A DNA stretch of 64,000 bases from Streptomyces sp. CB02923 (GTDB lineage: Bacteria > Actinomycetota > Actinomycetes > Streptomycetales > Streptomycetaceae). A program made the translations under genes and the position numbers. The stretch is taken from NCBI RefSeq assembly GCF_001905005.1, contig NZ_LWKZ01000027.1, forward strand, positions 248,001 through 312,000, in the 5' to 3' direction. The notes under the pieces were generated by a model. The model searched no databases. It saw nothing but the letters and a program-made list of their open reading frames with translations, and was not told where the DNA came from. This document shows, one piece after another, positions 24,291-37,463 of this stretch (position 1 is the first letter of the stretch; each line of letters opens with the position of its first letter).

Positions 24291-25697
24291 TCATGGGGAG
24301 GAGGAGGTGGGAGGGGTCTGCGGGGTGGGCAGGCGGGGGGCCACGAGGTCCCAGATGCGATCGGAGAGGGCTTCCTTCGGGCCGTACGGTACGGGGGTCT
24401 CGGCGCCGTCGGCGGCCAGGATCACCGCCTCGTTCGCGGCCGAGCCGAACGCTTTGTGGTCGCCGACCTCGTTGACGACCAGCAGGTCGCACCCCTTTCG
24501 GGTGAGCTTGGCGCGGCCGTTGGCGAGGACGTCGTCGGTCTCGGCGGCGAAACCGACGACCACCTGGCCGGGGCGGGAGCGGTCGGCGGAGATCTCGGCG
24601 AGAATGTCCGGATTACGGACCAGGGCCACCGGCTCGGGCTCCTGGCCCTCCTGCTTCTTGATCTTTCCGGTGGCGTACGCGGCGGGTCGGAAGTCCGCCA
24701 CGGCGGCCGCCATGACCACGGCGTCGGCGTCCGCCGCGGCCTTCAGCACGGCCTCGCGCAGTTGGACGGCCGTACCGATGTGGACCACGTCCACCCCGGC
24801 CGGGTCGGGCAGCTCGCTGTTGCCGGCGACGAGGGTGACGCGGGCGCCGCGGGCCACGGCGGTGCGGGCGAGCGCGTACCCCTGCTTGCCGGAGGAGCGG
24901 TTGCCCAGGAAGCGGACCGGGTCCAGGGGCTCGCGGGTGCCGCCGGCGCTGATGACGACGTGCCGGCCGGCCAGGTCCCGGGTGAGGCCGAGCGGGCCGC
25001 GGGCCAGTACGCGGCGGCAGGCCTCGAAGATCTCGGACGGGTCGGGGAAGCGGCCCTTTCCGGTGTCCACGCCGGTCAGCCGGCCGACGGCGGGCTCGAT
25101 GACGACGGCGCCGCGGCGGCGCAGCGTGGCGACGTTGTCCTGGGTGGCCGGGTGCTCCCACATCTCGGTGTGCATCGCCGGGGCGAAGATCACGGGACAT
25201 CGCGCGGTGAGGAGGGTGTTGGTGAGCAGGTCGTCGGCGAGCCCGTGGGCGGCCTTGGCCAGCATGTCGGCGGTGGCGGGGGCCACCACGACCAGGTCGG
25301 CGGACTGGCCGATCCGCACGTGCGGGACCTCGTGGACCGATTCCCACACCTCGGTGGAGGCCGGGTTGCCGGAGAGCGCGGACCAGGTGGCCTCGCCGAT
25401 GAAGTGCAGGGACGCCGCGGTCGGTACGACCCGGACGTCGTGGCCCGACTCGGTGAGCCGTCGCAGCAGCTCGCACGCCTTGTAGGCGGCGATCCCGCCG
25501 CTCACTCCCAGGACGACCTTGGGACGGCGCGCCGGGCCACCCCCGTGGGCCAGGCCACTCCCGTCCGCCGAATCACTCCGGTCCGCCGGGCCTCCCCCGC
25601 CCACCGGGCCGCCCCGGTCCACCGGGCCACCCCCGTCCCCCGCGTCGGCTCCGTCCGCCGTTCCGGCGGCCCGCTGCGGCTGTGTCGGCTTGTCCAT
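24291..25697 (-). CDS. coaBC: Bifunctional phosphopantothenoylcysteine decarboxylase/synthetase
   Basis: A 468-residue fusion protein of coenzyme A synthesis. The CoaC (flavoprotein) half starts with V-V-L-G-V-S-G-G-I-A-A-Y-K at about 61, with the active-site histidine in S-L-H-F-I-G and P-A-M-H-T-E-M-W further on. The CoaB half carries I-S-A-G-G-T-R-E-P-L-D-P-V-R, N-R-S-S-G-K-Q-G and A-A-A-V-A-D-F. The ATG at 25697 has GGGGAGA seven bases upstream. The ~58-residue N-terminal extension is unusual: it consists largely of six hexapeptide repeats (see 25524-25631), whereas homologues begin close to the V-V-L-G-V-S-G-G motif. Confidence 0.95.
   Translation of the reverse strand: MDKPTQPQRAAGTADGADAGDGGGPVDRGGPVGGGGPADRSDSADGSGLAHGGGPARRPKVVLGVSGGIAAYKACELLRRLTESGHDVRVVPTAASLHFIGEATWSALSGNPASTEVWESVHEVPHVRIGQSADLVVVAPATADMLAKAAHGLADDLLTNTLLTARCPVIFAPAMHTEMWEHPATQDNVATLRRRGAVVIEPAVGRLTGVDTGKGRFPDPSEIFEACRRVLARGPLGLTRDLAGRHVVISAGGTREPLDPVRFLGNRSSGKQGYALARTAVARGARVTLVAGNSELPDPAGVDVVHIGTAVQLREAVLKAAADADAVVMAAAVADFRPAAYATGKIKKQEGQEPEPVALVRNPDILAEISADRSRPGQVVVGFAAETDDVLANGRAKLTRKGCDLLVVNEVGDHKAFGSAANEAVILAADGAETPVPYGPKEALSDRIWDLVAPRLPTPQTPPTSSSP
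25524..25631 (-). repeat. 18-bp tandem repeat inside the 5' end of coaBC, six copies
   Basis: Residues 23-58 of CoaBC read G-G-P-V-D-R, G-G-P-V-G-G, G-G-P-A-D-R, S-D-S-A-D-G, S-G-L-A-H-G, G-G-P-A-R-R. The DNA has an 18-bp period with about two-thirds identity between units. It adds a flexible, probably functionless N-terminal tail. Confidence 0.75.
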
Positions 25698-25771
25698 CGC
25701 GTTCTCTCCCCACGCCGTGGGTTCCGTCCCGTGCGGGGTGCGGACCCGGTCGGTTACTCCCCCATGACACA

Positions 25772-25806
25772 CCAAGGGCCCGGCAGCGGCGCTGCCGGGC
25801 CCTTGG
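25772..25806 (-). terminator. Terminator after rpoZ
   Basis: A perfect 16-bp stem (CCAAGGGCCCGGCAGC and its complement) with a three-base GGC loop lies 50 bp downstream of the rpoZ stop and before coaBC on the minus strand. It would end or attenuate the gmk-rpoZ transcript. Confidence 0.85.
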
Positions 25807-25856
25807 TCGAGGCGCCGTGGCGGTCCCGAAGGACTCCGCCACGCGGCGCCGCACTG

Positions 25857-26129
25857 CTACTGAGCCGGGCCCTCGACGGCCTCGGAGGTCAGCAGACCCG
25901 CGTTGATCTCGCGGAGCGCGATCGACAGGGGCTTCTCGTGGACGTGGGTGTCGACCAGCGGGCCGACGTACTCCAGCAGGCCCTCACCGAGCTGCGAGTA
26001 GTACGCGTTGATCTGACGGGCGCGCTTGGCGGCGTAGATCACGAGGCTGTACTTCGAGTCGGTGGCCTCGAGAAGCTCATCAATCGGCGGGTTGATGATG
26101 CCCTCGGGCGCGGTGATGGAAGAGGACAC
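25857..26129 (-). CDS. rpoZ: DNA-directed RNA polymerase omega subunit
   Basis: A 90-residue protein with the omega core: I-D-E-L-L-E, S-K-Y-S-L-V-I-Y-A-A-K-R-A-R-Q-I-N, and K-P-L-S-I-A-L-R-E-I. It stabilises the beta-prime subunit during RNA polymerase assembly. The GTG start at 26129 lies 39 bp after gmk, the usual gmk-rpoZ pair. Length agrees with other Streptomyces omega subunits. Confidence 0.96.
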   Translation of the reverse strand: MSSSITAPEGIINPPIDELLEATDSKYSLVIYAAKRARQINAYYSQLGEGLLEYVGPLVDTHVHEKPLSIALREINAGLLTSEAVEGPAQ

Positions 26130-26168
26130 TCTCTGCCTTCCGAAGGGGGGTGAAAACCGGTGTAAAGA

Positions 26169-26762
26169 TCAAAGAACCTTCATCAAGGCTAGCAGCTCAC
26201 GGCTGACGTCCTCGACGGAGGTGTTGACCAGGGTGACGTCGAACTCGGGCTCGGCGGCCAGCTCGACCTTGGCGGCCTTCAGGCGGCGCTCGATGACCTC
26301 GGGCGCCTCCGTGCCGCGGCCGGTGAGCCGGCGGACCAGTTCCTCCCAGCTCGGCGGAGCCAGGAAGACCAGCTGGGCCTCCGTCATGGACTCGCGGACC
26401 TGCCGCGCGCCCTGAAGGTCGATCTCCAGCAGAACCGGCTCGCCGGCCTCCAGGCGGTCCTGGACGGCCTTGCGGGGCGTGCCGTAGCGGTTGCCCGCGA
26501 ATTCGGCCCACTCCAGCAGTTCGCCGTTGGCGACGAGCTTGTCGAATTCCTCGTCGTCCACGAAGAAGTACTGGACGCCGTGCCGCTCCCCGGGGCGAGG
26601 CTGGCGCGTGGTGGCCGACACCGAGAGCCAGACCTCGGGGTGGACCTTGCGCATATGGGCGACGACCGTGCTCTTGCCGACCCCCGAGGGGCCGGAGAGC
26701 ACGGTCAGCCGCGGACGGGCGTCCGGGGATACGGGGGACGGCCCCCGGGGTGTTGCTGCCAT
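26169..26762 (-). CDS. gmk: Guanylate kinase
   Basis: A 197-residue enzyme with the P-loop G-P-S-G-V-G-K-S-T at 24-32, followed by the GMP-binding S-V-S-A-T-T-R-Q-P-R-P-G-E and Y-F-F-V. It phosphorylates GMP to GDP. The ATG at 26762 gives a short ~18-residue leader before the core. It lies 42 bp after sIHF and upstream of rpoZ, a conserved actinobacterial arrangement. Confidence 0.96.
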   Translation of the reverse strand: MAATPRGPSPVSPDARPRLTVLSGPSGVGKSTVVAHMRKVHPEVWLSVSATTRQPRPGERHGVQYFFVDDEEFDKLVANGELLEWAEFAGNRYGTPRKAVQDRLEAGEPVLLEIDLQGARQVRESMTEAQLVFLAPPSWEELVRRLTGRGTEAPEVIERRLKAAKVELAAEPEFDVTLVNTSVEDVSRELLALMKVL

Positions 26763-26804
26763 ACGGCGATTATTCCAGTTCCCCGGCAGTGCCAGGAAAC
26801 CCGG

Positions 26805-27125
26805 CTACGCCTTGTCGCCGAACTCTCGCTCAAGGGCAGCGATCTGGTTGGTGCCCAGGCCGCGGACCCGGCGGCTCTCGGAGATACCCAGCCGCTCCAT
26901 GAGCTGCTTGGCGCGGACCTTGCCGACGCCGGGAAGGGACTCAAGAAGGGCGGAGACCTTCATCTTGCCGATGACGTCGTTCTCCTGGCCCTGCTTGATG
27001 ACGTCATGAAGGGAGGCGCCGGAGTTTTTGAGCCGATTCTTGACCTCGGCGCGCTCCCGGCGAGCCGCGGCGGCCTTCTCGAGCGCGGCTGCGCGCTGTT
27101 CAGGGGTAAGGGGCGGAAGAGCCAC
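26805..27125 (-). CDS. sihf: Actinobacterial integration host factor (sIHF)
   Basis: A 106-residue basic protein, close to the 107 residues of the S. coelicolor sIHF. The C-terminal half carries the helix-two-turn-helix DNA-binding motif L-P-G-V-G-K-V-R-A-K-Q-L-M-E-R-L-G-I, preceded by a long charged N-terminal helix. It is a nucleoid-associated protein that bends DNA and influences sporulation and antibiotic production. The GTG at 27125 follows GAGGTGAC. It is placed between pyrF and gmk, as in other Streptomyces. Confidence 0.95.
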   Translation of the reverse strand: MALPPLTPEQRAAALEKAAAARRERAEVKNRLKNSGASLHDVIKQGQENDVIGKMKVSALLESLPGVGKVRAKQLMERLGISESRRVRGLGTNQIAALEREFGDKA

Positions 27126-27317
27126 GCCTACGTCACCTCGGATGTCGAACTGTCGGATACGGACCGGTGTGGAACCTAGTCGCCCCACACCTGCGGGGCA
27201 ACGAGCAACGCGCTTACGTGCACTGCTCTCGTCGGAGACTAGCGGCCACGGCGCTCGGAGTCAGCGAGAACAGACGAAAAGTCCTGGTCAGACTCTGCTG
27301 ACCAGGACATATCGGGA

Positions 27318-28171
27318 CTAAAGTCCCTGTCGTTCGACCGCTGTCCGCACCTCGTCGGCACATCCGAGGGCGGCCGCGCGAAGTGCGGCGACGTCCGGAC
27401 CGTGCCGCAGCACCCCCCGGCTGACGCTCGGCACGACGTTGCGGACCGCGTCCCCGAACACCCGCGGGAGGTCCGCGGGGGTCGCGCCCTGCGCACCGAT
27501 GCCGGGCGCGAGCAGCGGTCCGCCGGTCGCCAGGTCGTACGCGGACAGGTCGCCGAGCGTGGCGCCGACGACGGCTCCGTACGAGCCCAGCTCGCCGCGG
27601 GAGGCGGCGTCGGCGTTCTCCGCCTTCAGGTGGCCCAGCACGGTCGCGGCGACGGTACGGCCGTCGGCCCGTACCGCGTGCTGAACCTCCTGCCCTTCGG
27701 GGTTCGAGGTCAGCGCGAGGGCGAACAGCCCGCAGCCGTTCTCGCGGGCCAGCTCGACGGCCGGGCGCAGCGACCCGAAGCCCAGGTACGGGCTGACCGT
27801 CACCGCGTCCGAGAACAGCGGCGAGGCCGGGTCCAGGTACGTGGCGGCGTACGCGGCCATGGTGGAACCGATGTCACCGCGCTTGGCGTCCATCAGGACG
27901 AGGGCACCGGCCTGCCGGGCCGCCGCGACGGTCTCCTCCAGGACGGCGATGCCCCGCGAGCCGAAGCGCTCGTAGAAGGCGGACTGCGGCTTGAGGACGG
28001 CGACGCGGTCGGCCAGCGCCTCGACGACGGTGCGCGAGAAGGCCGCCAGGCCCGTCACGTCGTCGTTCAGGCCCCAGTCGGCCAGGAGCGAGGCATGCGG
28101 GTCGACGCCGACGCAGAGCGGGCCGCGTGCGTCCATGGCGGCCCGCAGGCGGGCGCCGAAAGGTCCGGGGC

Positions 28172-28175
<4 letters not shown>
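27318..28175 (-). CDS. pyrF: Orotidine 5'-phosphate decarboxylase (type 2)
   Basis: A 285-residue enzyme of the long (type 2) family. The catalytic region reads L-M-D-A-K-R-G-D-I-G-S-T, giving the Asp-x-Lys-x-x-Asp set. It performs the last step to UMP. The GTG at 28175 overlaps the pyrD stop codon (GTGA). It is the last gene of the pyr operon; a 190-bp gap precedes sIHF. Confidence 0.96.
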
Positions 28176-29281
<1,106 letters not shown>

Positions 29282-29333
29282 GGGCAGGCGGGCCTTCCGC
29301 AGTTCGAAGGGGCGAGGGGGCGGGGCTCGTGAA

Positions 29334-29362
29334 GAGGGGGACACCGCGGCGGTGTCCCCCTC
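29334..29362 (-). terminator. carB-pyrD intercistronic hairpin
   Basis: A perfect 14-bp inverted repeat (GAGGGGGACACCGC / GCGGTGTCCCCCTC) with a one-base centre lies just after the carB stop and 53 bp before the pyrD start. It contains the GGAGG-like sequence. It may act as a partial terminator, an mRNA processing or stability element, or a translational control site for pyrD. Confidence 0.65.
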
Positions 29363-29371
29363 CTGGTGGCC

Positions 29372-32675
<3,304 letters not shown>

Positions 32676-32683
<8 letters not shown>

Positions 32684-33857
32684 GCTGGCCCTCCATGAGC
32701 TGGACGAAGCGGTCGAACAGGTAGGCCGCGTCGTGCGGGCCCGCGGCGGCCTCGGGGTGGTACTGGACGCTGAAAGCCGGCCGGTCGAGGAGTTGGAGCC
32801 CCTCCACCACGTTGTCGTTCAGGCAGACGTGGGAGACCTCGGCGCGGCCGAAGGGGGTCTCGGAGACCTGGTCGAGCGGCGCGTCGACGGCGAAGCCGTG
32901 GTTGTGCGCGGTGACCTCGACCTTGCCGGTCGTACGGTCCTGCACCGGCTGGTTGATGCCGCGGTGCCCGTACTTGAGCTTGTACGTGCCGAAGCCCAGC
33001 GCGCGGCCCAGGATCTGGTTGCCGAAGCAGATGCCGAACAGCGGCGTGCCGCGCTCCAGCACGCCCCGCATGACGGAGACGGGGTGCTCGGCGGTGGCCG
33101 GGTCGCCGGGGCCGTTGGAGAAGAACACGCCGTCCGGCTGCACCGCGTACACGTCCTCGACGGTGGCGGTGGCGGGCAGCACGTGCACCTCGATGCCACG
33201 CTCGGCCATGCGGTACGGGGTCATGCCCTTGATGCCCAGGTCGACCGCGGCGACGGTGAAGCGCTTGGTGCCCTGCGCGGGCACGACGTACGCCTCCTTG
33301 GTGGCGACCTCGGCGGACAGGTCGGCGCCCTTCATCTGCGGGGCCGCCTGCACCTTGGCCAGCAGCATCGCCTCGTCGGCGAGCCCGGTGCCGGACGGGC
33401 CGTCGAGCCCGGGGCCGGAGAAGATGCCGACCCGCATCGCGCCGCGCTCGCGCAGGTGGCGGGTGAGCGCGCGGGTGTCGACGCCGCTGATGCCGACGAC
33501 GCCCTGGGCGGCCAGCTCGTCGTCGAGGGAGCGGGCCGAGCGCCAGTTGGACGGGGTGCGGGCGGGGTCGCGTACGACGTAGCCGGACACCCAGATGCGG
33601 GCGGACTCCGGGTCCTCGTCGTTGACGCCCGTGTTGCCGATGTGCGGGGCGGTCATGACGACGACCTGGCGGTGGTACGAGGGGTCGGTCAGGGTCTCCT
33701 GGTAGCCGGTCATGCCGGTGGAGAACACCGCCTCGCCGAAGGTCTCCCCCTCGGCTCCGTAGGCGCGGCCGCGGAAGCTGCGGCCGTCCTCCAGGACGAG
33801 TATGGCGGGAGACGCCGCCCTCCTCTTCGAGGCGTTCCCCTGGCTGGAGGTGGTCAT
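32676..33857 (-). CDS. carA: Carbamoyl-phosphate synthase small (glutaminase) subunit
   Basis: A 393-residue class I glutamine amidotransferase subunit. The catalytic cysteine is in F-G-I-C-F-G-N-Q-I-L-G, and the His/Glu pair in Y-H-P-E-A-A-A-G-P. It supplies ammonia to CarB through a tunnel. The ATG at 33857 overlaps the upstream membrane-protein stop (ATGA). Its first ~15 residues are a loose Ser/Lys/Arg leader. Confidence 0.97.
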
Positions 33858-34435
33858 CGTGCGCCTTCCGTTTCGGTGGTCTTGCTGTTCTTGCCGGTCA
33901 GGTCGGTGAGAGCGGCGACCCATGCGGTGTGCTCGGCGGCCCGGTCGGAGCGGAAACCGGAGTCGATCTCCTTGTCCCCGTGCGCCCAGGTGATCACCAG
34001 CAGGCCGCCCTCGGGCAGGACCTTGCCGGCGATGCCCTTGTCCAGGCGGGCGCCGCGCAGCGCGGCGGCCGGGACGAAGAAGTCCTGCGCGCCGGGCCGT
34101 ACGACGTCCACGCCGGCGTCCGTCAGGGTCAGCTCGGCGCGGCTGCGGGTGCCCAGTCCGCGTGCGACGACGCGGTCCAGCCACTGCCCGGCGGTCGTCG
34201 AGCCGTGGTAGCGGCCGGTCATCGTCAGCCGCGGCTCTCCCGCGTCCTCGGGAGCGGTGGGCAGCTCGGGCAGGTCGCCCTGGAGGGTGCCGCGCCACTT
34301 CCAGCCCTCGCGCATCAGCCAGTAGACGAGCGCGACGAACAGGAGCAGGCCGACGACCCAGCCGATGCGGGCCGCCCAGTCGGTGACCTCGGCGGACTTC
34401 TGCTCCGCTGCCAGTTGGATGATTGAAGATGTCAC
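33854..34435 (-). CDS. Membrane protein with PH-like domain, in the pyr operon
   Basis: A 193-residue protein with one transmembrane helix (about 23-42, I-G-W-V-V-G-L-L-L-F-V-A-L-V-Y-W), then a ~130-residue soluble domain with alternating strands and a final helix, reading like a pleckstrin-like fold. It is conserved at this place between pyrC and carA in Streptomyces, but its role is unknown. The GTG at 34435 overlaps the pyrC stop (GTGA), and its own stop overlaps carA, so it is tightly coupled to the pathway genes. A membrane tether or assembly factor for the pathway is possible but speculative. Confidence 0.82.
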   Translation of the reverse strand: MTSSIIQLAAEQKSAEVTDWAARIGWVVGLLLFVALVYWLMREGWKWRGTLQGDLPELPTAPEDAGEPRLTMTGRYHGSTTAGQWLDRVVARGLGTRSRAELTLTDAGVDVVRPGAQDFFVPAAALRGARLDKGIAGKVLPEGGLLVITWAHGDKEIDSGFRSDRAAEHTAWVAALTDLTGKNSKTTETEGAR

Positions 34436-35727
34436 GCGAGTTTCCCGTCCACGACCGTTGCCCGGCCCCGCAGGAAGGTGTGGGTCACGCGCCCCGGCAG
34501 CTCACGGCCCTCGTAGGGGGTGTTGCGGCTGCGGGAGGCGAAGCCCGCGGGGTCCACGGGTCCACGGTATGCCGGATCGAGCAGCGTGAGGTTGGCGGGC
34601 TCGCCAGGCGAGACGGGCCGGCCGTGCCCCTTGAGACGCCCGATCTCCGCGGGGCGGAAGGACATCCGGTCGGCGACGCCGGCCCAGTCGAGCAGGCCGG
34701 TGTCGACCATCGTGTGCTGGACGACGGACAGCGCCGTCTCCAGGCCGACCATGCCCATGGCGGCCGCGCCCCACTCGCAGTCCTTGTCCTCGTGCGGGTG
34801 CGGGGCGTGGTCGGTGGCGACGCAGTCGATGGTGCCGTCGGCCAGCGCCTCGCGCAGCGCGAGCACGTCGGCCTCGGTGCGCAGCGGCGGGTTCACCTTG
34901 TAGACCGGGTTGTAGGACCGGACGAGTTCGTCGGTGAGCAGCAGGTGGTGCGGGGTGACCTCGGCGGTGACGTTCCAGCCCTTGGACTTGGCCCAGCGGA
35001 CGATCTCGACGGACCCGGCGGTGGACAGGTGGCAGATGTGCACCCGCGAACCGACGTGCGCGGCGAGCAGCACGTCCCGCGCGATGACCGACTCCTCGGC
35101 CACCGCGGGCCAGCCGGCCAGGCCCAGCTCGGCGGAGACGATGCCCTCGTTCATCTGGGCGCCCTCGGTCAGCCGGGGCTCCTGGGCGTGCTGGGCGATC
35201 ACGCCGTCGAAGGCCTTCACGTACTCCAGCGCGCGGCGCATGATCACCGCGTCGTCCACGCACTTGCCGTCGTCGGAGAAGACCCGTACGCCTGCCGCGG
35301 ACTCGTGCATGGCGCCCAGCTCGGCGAGCTTCTTGCCCTCCAGGCCCACGGTCACCGCGCCGACCGGCTGCACGTCGCAGTAGCCGGACTCCTTGCCCAG
35401 GCGCCAGACCTGCTCGACGACGCCCGCGGTGTCGGCGACGGGGAAGGTGTTGGCCATGGCGTGTACGGCGGTGAATCCGCCGACGGCGGCGGCCTTGGTG
35501 CCGGTCAGGACGGTCTCGGAGTCCTCGCGGCCCGGCTCGCGCAGGTGGGTGTGCAGGTCGACCAGGCCGGGCAGCAGGATCTGCCCCGCGGCCTCGACGA
35601 CCGTCGCGCCCTCGGCGCCGGAGACGGTCAGGTCCGTGCCGACGGCGGTGACCGTGCCGTCGGTGATCAGGACGTCCTGCGGCTCGCCGCCCAGGACCTT
35701 CGCCCCGCGGATCAGGGTCTTGCTCAT
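34432..35727 (-). CDS. pyrC: Dihydroorotase
   Basis: A 431-residue amidohydrolase. Metal ligands are visible in D-L-H-T-H-L-R-E-P-G near 57-66 and in A-T-D-H-A-P-H; H-I-C-H-L-S supplies another histidine. It cyclises carbamoyl aspartate to dihydroorotate. The ATG at 35727 shares one base with the pyrB stop (TAATG), indicating coupling. The enzyme is of the long (class I-like) type often associated with PyrB. Confidence 0.96.
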   Translation of the reverse strand: MSKTLIRGAKVLGGEPQDVLITDGTVTAVGTDLTVSGAEGATVVEAAGQILLPGLVDLHTHLREPGREDSETVLTGTKAAAVGGFTAVHAMANTFPVADTAGVVEQVWRLGKESGYCDVQPVGAVTVGLEGKKLAELGAMHESAAGVRVFSDDGKCVDDAVIMRRALEYVKAFDGVIAQHAQEPRLTEGAQMNEGIVSAELGLAGWPAVAEESVIARDVLLAAHVGSRVHICHLSTAGSVEIVRWAKSKGWNVTAEVTPHHLLLTDELVRSYNPVYKVNPPLRTEADVLALREALADGTIDCVATDHAPHPHEDKDCEWGAAAMGMVGLETALSVVQHTMVDTGLLDWAGVADRMSFRPAEIGRLKGHGRPVSPGEPANLTLLDPAYRGPVDPAGFASRSRNTPYEGRELPGRVTHTFLRGRATVVDGKLA

Positions 35728-36758
35728 TACTTGCTCTCCTCGGTGCGATGGGAGGTGCGGCGCGCGGCGCCTCCGTCTGGGGTGGTGGCGGGCGACGGGT
35801 GGGCGGGGGACGTGGTGACGGCGGGTTCGTTGCCGCCCAGCAGCAGGTAGAGGACGGCCATCCGGATGCTGACGCCGTTGGCGACCTGCTCGACGGCGGT
35901 GCAGCGCGGCGAGTCGGCGACCTCGGCGGTGATCTCCATGCCGCGGTTCATCGGGCCGGGGTGCATCACGATCGCGTGGCCGGGCATCCGGCTCATGCGG
36001 TCGCCGTCGAGGCCGTAGCGCCGGGCGTACTCCCGCTCGGTGGGGAAGAAGGCGGCGTTCATGCGCTCGCGCTGGACGCGCAGCATCATCACCGCGTCGG
36101 ACTTGGTCAGCACCGCGTCGAGGTCGTAGCTGACCTCGCAGGGCCACCGCTCGACGCCGATCGGGACCAGCGTGGGCGGCGCGACCAGCGTCACCTCGGC
36201 GCCCAGCGTGGTCAGCAGGTGGACGTTGGAGCGGGCCACCCGGCTGTGCAGGATGTCGCCGACGATCGTGATGTGGCGGCCGGACAGGTCCTGGCCCGCG
36301 CCGTCGGTCAGGTGCCGGCGCATGGTGAAGGCGTCCAGCAGCGCCTGGGTGGGGTGCTCGTGCGTACCGTCTCCGGCGTTGACGACCGAGCCGCCGATCC
36401 AGCCGGAGGTCGCCAGGCGGTGCGGGGCGCCGGAGTCGCCGTGCCGGATGACGACGGCGTCCGCGCCCATCGCCTCCAGGGTCAGCGCGGTGTCCTTGAG
36501 CGACTCGCCCTTGGAGACGGACGAGCCCTTCGCGGAGAAGTTGATGACGTCCGCCGACAGCCGCTTGGCGGCCGCCTCGAAGGAGATGCGGGTGCGCGTG
36601 GAGTCCTCGAAGAAGAGGTTGACGACGGTCCGCCCGCGCAGCGTGGGGAGCTTCTTGATCGGCCGGTCCGCTACCCGGGCCATCTCCTCGGCGGTGTCGA
36701 GGATCAGGACGGCGTCGTCGCGGGTGAGGTCGGCGGCCGAGATGAGGTGACGCTTCAT
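35727..36758 (-). CDS. pyrB: Aspartate carbamoyltransferase catalytic subunit
   Basis: A 343-residue enzyme with F-F-E-D-S-T-R-T-R-I-S-F-E (carbamoyl-phosphate site, about 49-61) and H-P-T-Q-A-L-L-D. It forms carbamoyl aspartate. The ATG at 36758 follows GGAGAAAACCGG. A ~30-residue Pro/Thr/Ser-rich C-terminal tail extends past the usual end. No pyrI regulatory subunit is present, as is typical outside enterobacteria. Confidence 0.97.
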   Translation of the reverse strand: MKRHLISAADLTRDDAVLILDTAEEMARVADRPIKKLPTLRGRTVVNLFFEDSTRTRISFEAAAKRLSADVINFSAKGSSVSKGESLKDTALTLEAMGADAVVIRHGDSGAPHRLATSGWIGGSVVNAGDGTHEHPTQALLDAFTMRRHLTDGAGQDLSGRHITIVGDILHSRVARSNVHLLTTLGAEVTLVAPPTLVPIGVERWPCEVSYDLDAVLTKSDAVMMLRVQRERMNAAFFPTEREYARRYGLDGDRMSRMPGHAIVMHPGPMNRGMEITAEVADSPRCTAVEQVANGVSIRMAVLYLLLGGNEPAVTTSPAHPSPATTPDGGAARRTSHRTEESK

Positions 36759-36852
36759 CCGGTTTTCTCCGTGAGTGATGGAGGTGTACGGGTATGTCCG
36801 TCGAGCAGGCATGGGTACGGGCCCGGTCGCGCCGGGTCCGTCCGCGGGGGTG

Positions 36853-37428
36853 CTACTGCTCGCCGGCCGGGGCGGTCAGCTTGACGCCGAGCAGCACGGC
36901 GTCGCGGCCGTCCTCCTCGGTGAGCTGGACCTTGACCGTCTCCCGCAGCGACGTGGGGAGGTTCTTGCCCACATAGTCGGCACGGATCGGCAGCTCGCGG
37001 TGGCCGCGGTCGACCAGGACCGCGAGCTGTACGGCACGCGGCCGTCCGATGTCGTTCAGGGCGTCGAGCGCGGCGCGGATCGTACGGCCGGAGAAGAGCA
37101 CGTCGTCGACGAGGAGGACCACGCGGTTCTCGATGCCGTCACCGGGGATGTCGGTGCGCGCGAGGGCACGGGCCGGGCCCAGGCGCAGGTCGTCGCGGTA
37201 CATGGTGATGTCGAGCGAGCCGACCGGCACGGCGCGTCCGGTGATCTCTTCGAGCTTGACGGCCAGCCGGCGGGCGAGGAAGACGCCGCGGGTGGGAATG
37301 CCGAGCAGCACCACGTCGTCGGCGCCCTTGGCGCGTTCGACGATCTCGTGGGCGATGCGGGTGAGCATGCGCGTGATGTCCGGCCCTTCGAGGACCGGAC
37401 GCGCAGCCTGTGAGCTGGGGGCGTCCAT
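36853..37428 (-). CDS. pyrR: PyrR bifunctional regulator / uracil phosphoribosyltransferase
   Basis: A 191-residue protein of the type I PRTase fold with the PRPP loop V-V-L-L-V-D-D-V-L-F-S-G-R-T-I-R. PyrR binds pyr mRNA when UMP or UTP is high. In actinobacteria (shown in mycobacteria) it represses translation rather than acting through attenuation. A match to the PyrR-binding loop lies directly upstream (37448-37463). It is the first gene of the pyr operon, 94 bp before pyrB, and diverges from bldD. Confidence 0.96.
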   Translation of the reverse strand: MDAPSSQAARPVLEGPDITRMLTRIAHEIVERAKGADDVVLLGIPTRGVFLARRLAVKLEEITGRAVPVGSLDITMYRDDLRLGPARALARTDIPGDGIENRVVLLVDDVLFSGRTIRAALDALNDIGRPRAVQLAVLVDRGHRELPIRADYVGKNLPTSLRETVKVQLTEEDGRDAVLLGVKLTAPAGEQ

Positions 37429-37447
37429 GAAGAACGGACCTCCTTCT

Positions 37448-37463
37448 CCGCCTCACGGGACGG
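37448..37463 (-). promoter_or_regulatory. Putative PyrR-binding RNA loop upstream of pyrR
   Basis: The RNA reads CCGUCCCGUGAGGCGG: a CCG/CGG stem around UCCCGUGAGG. This fits the PyrR-binding loop consensus UCC-N-G-N-GAGG. It sits 19 bases before the AUG, immediately 5' of the ribosome binding site AGAAGGAGG, so PyrR binding could block ribosome entry on the pyr operon mRNA. Confidence 0.75.
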
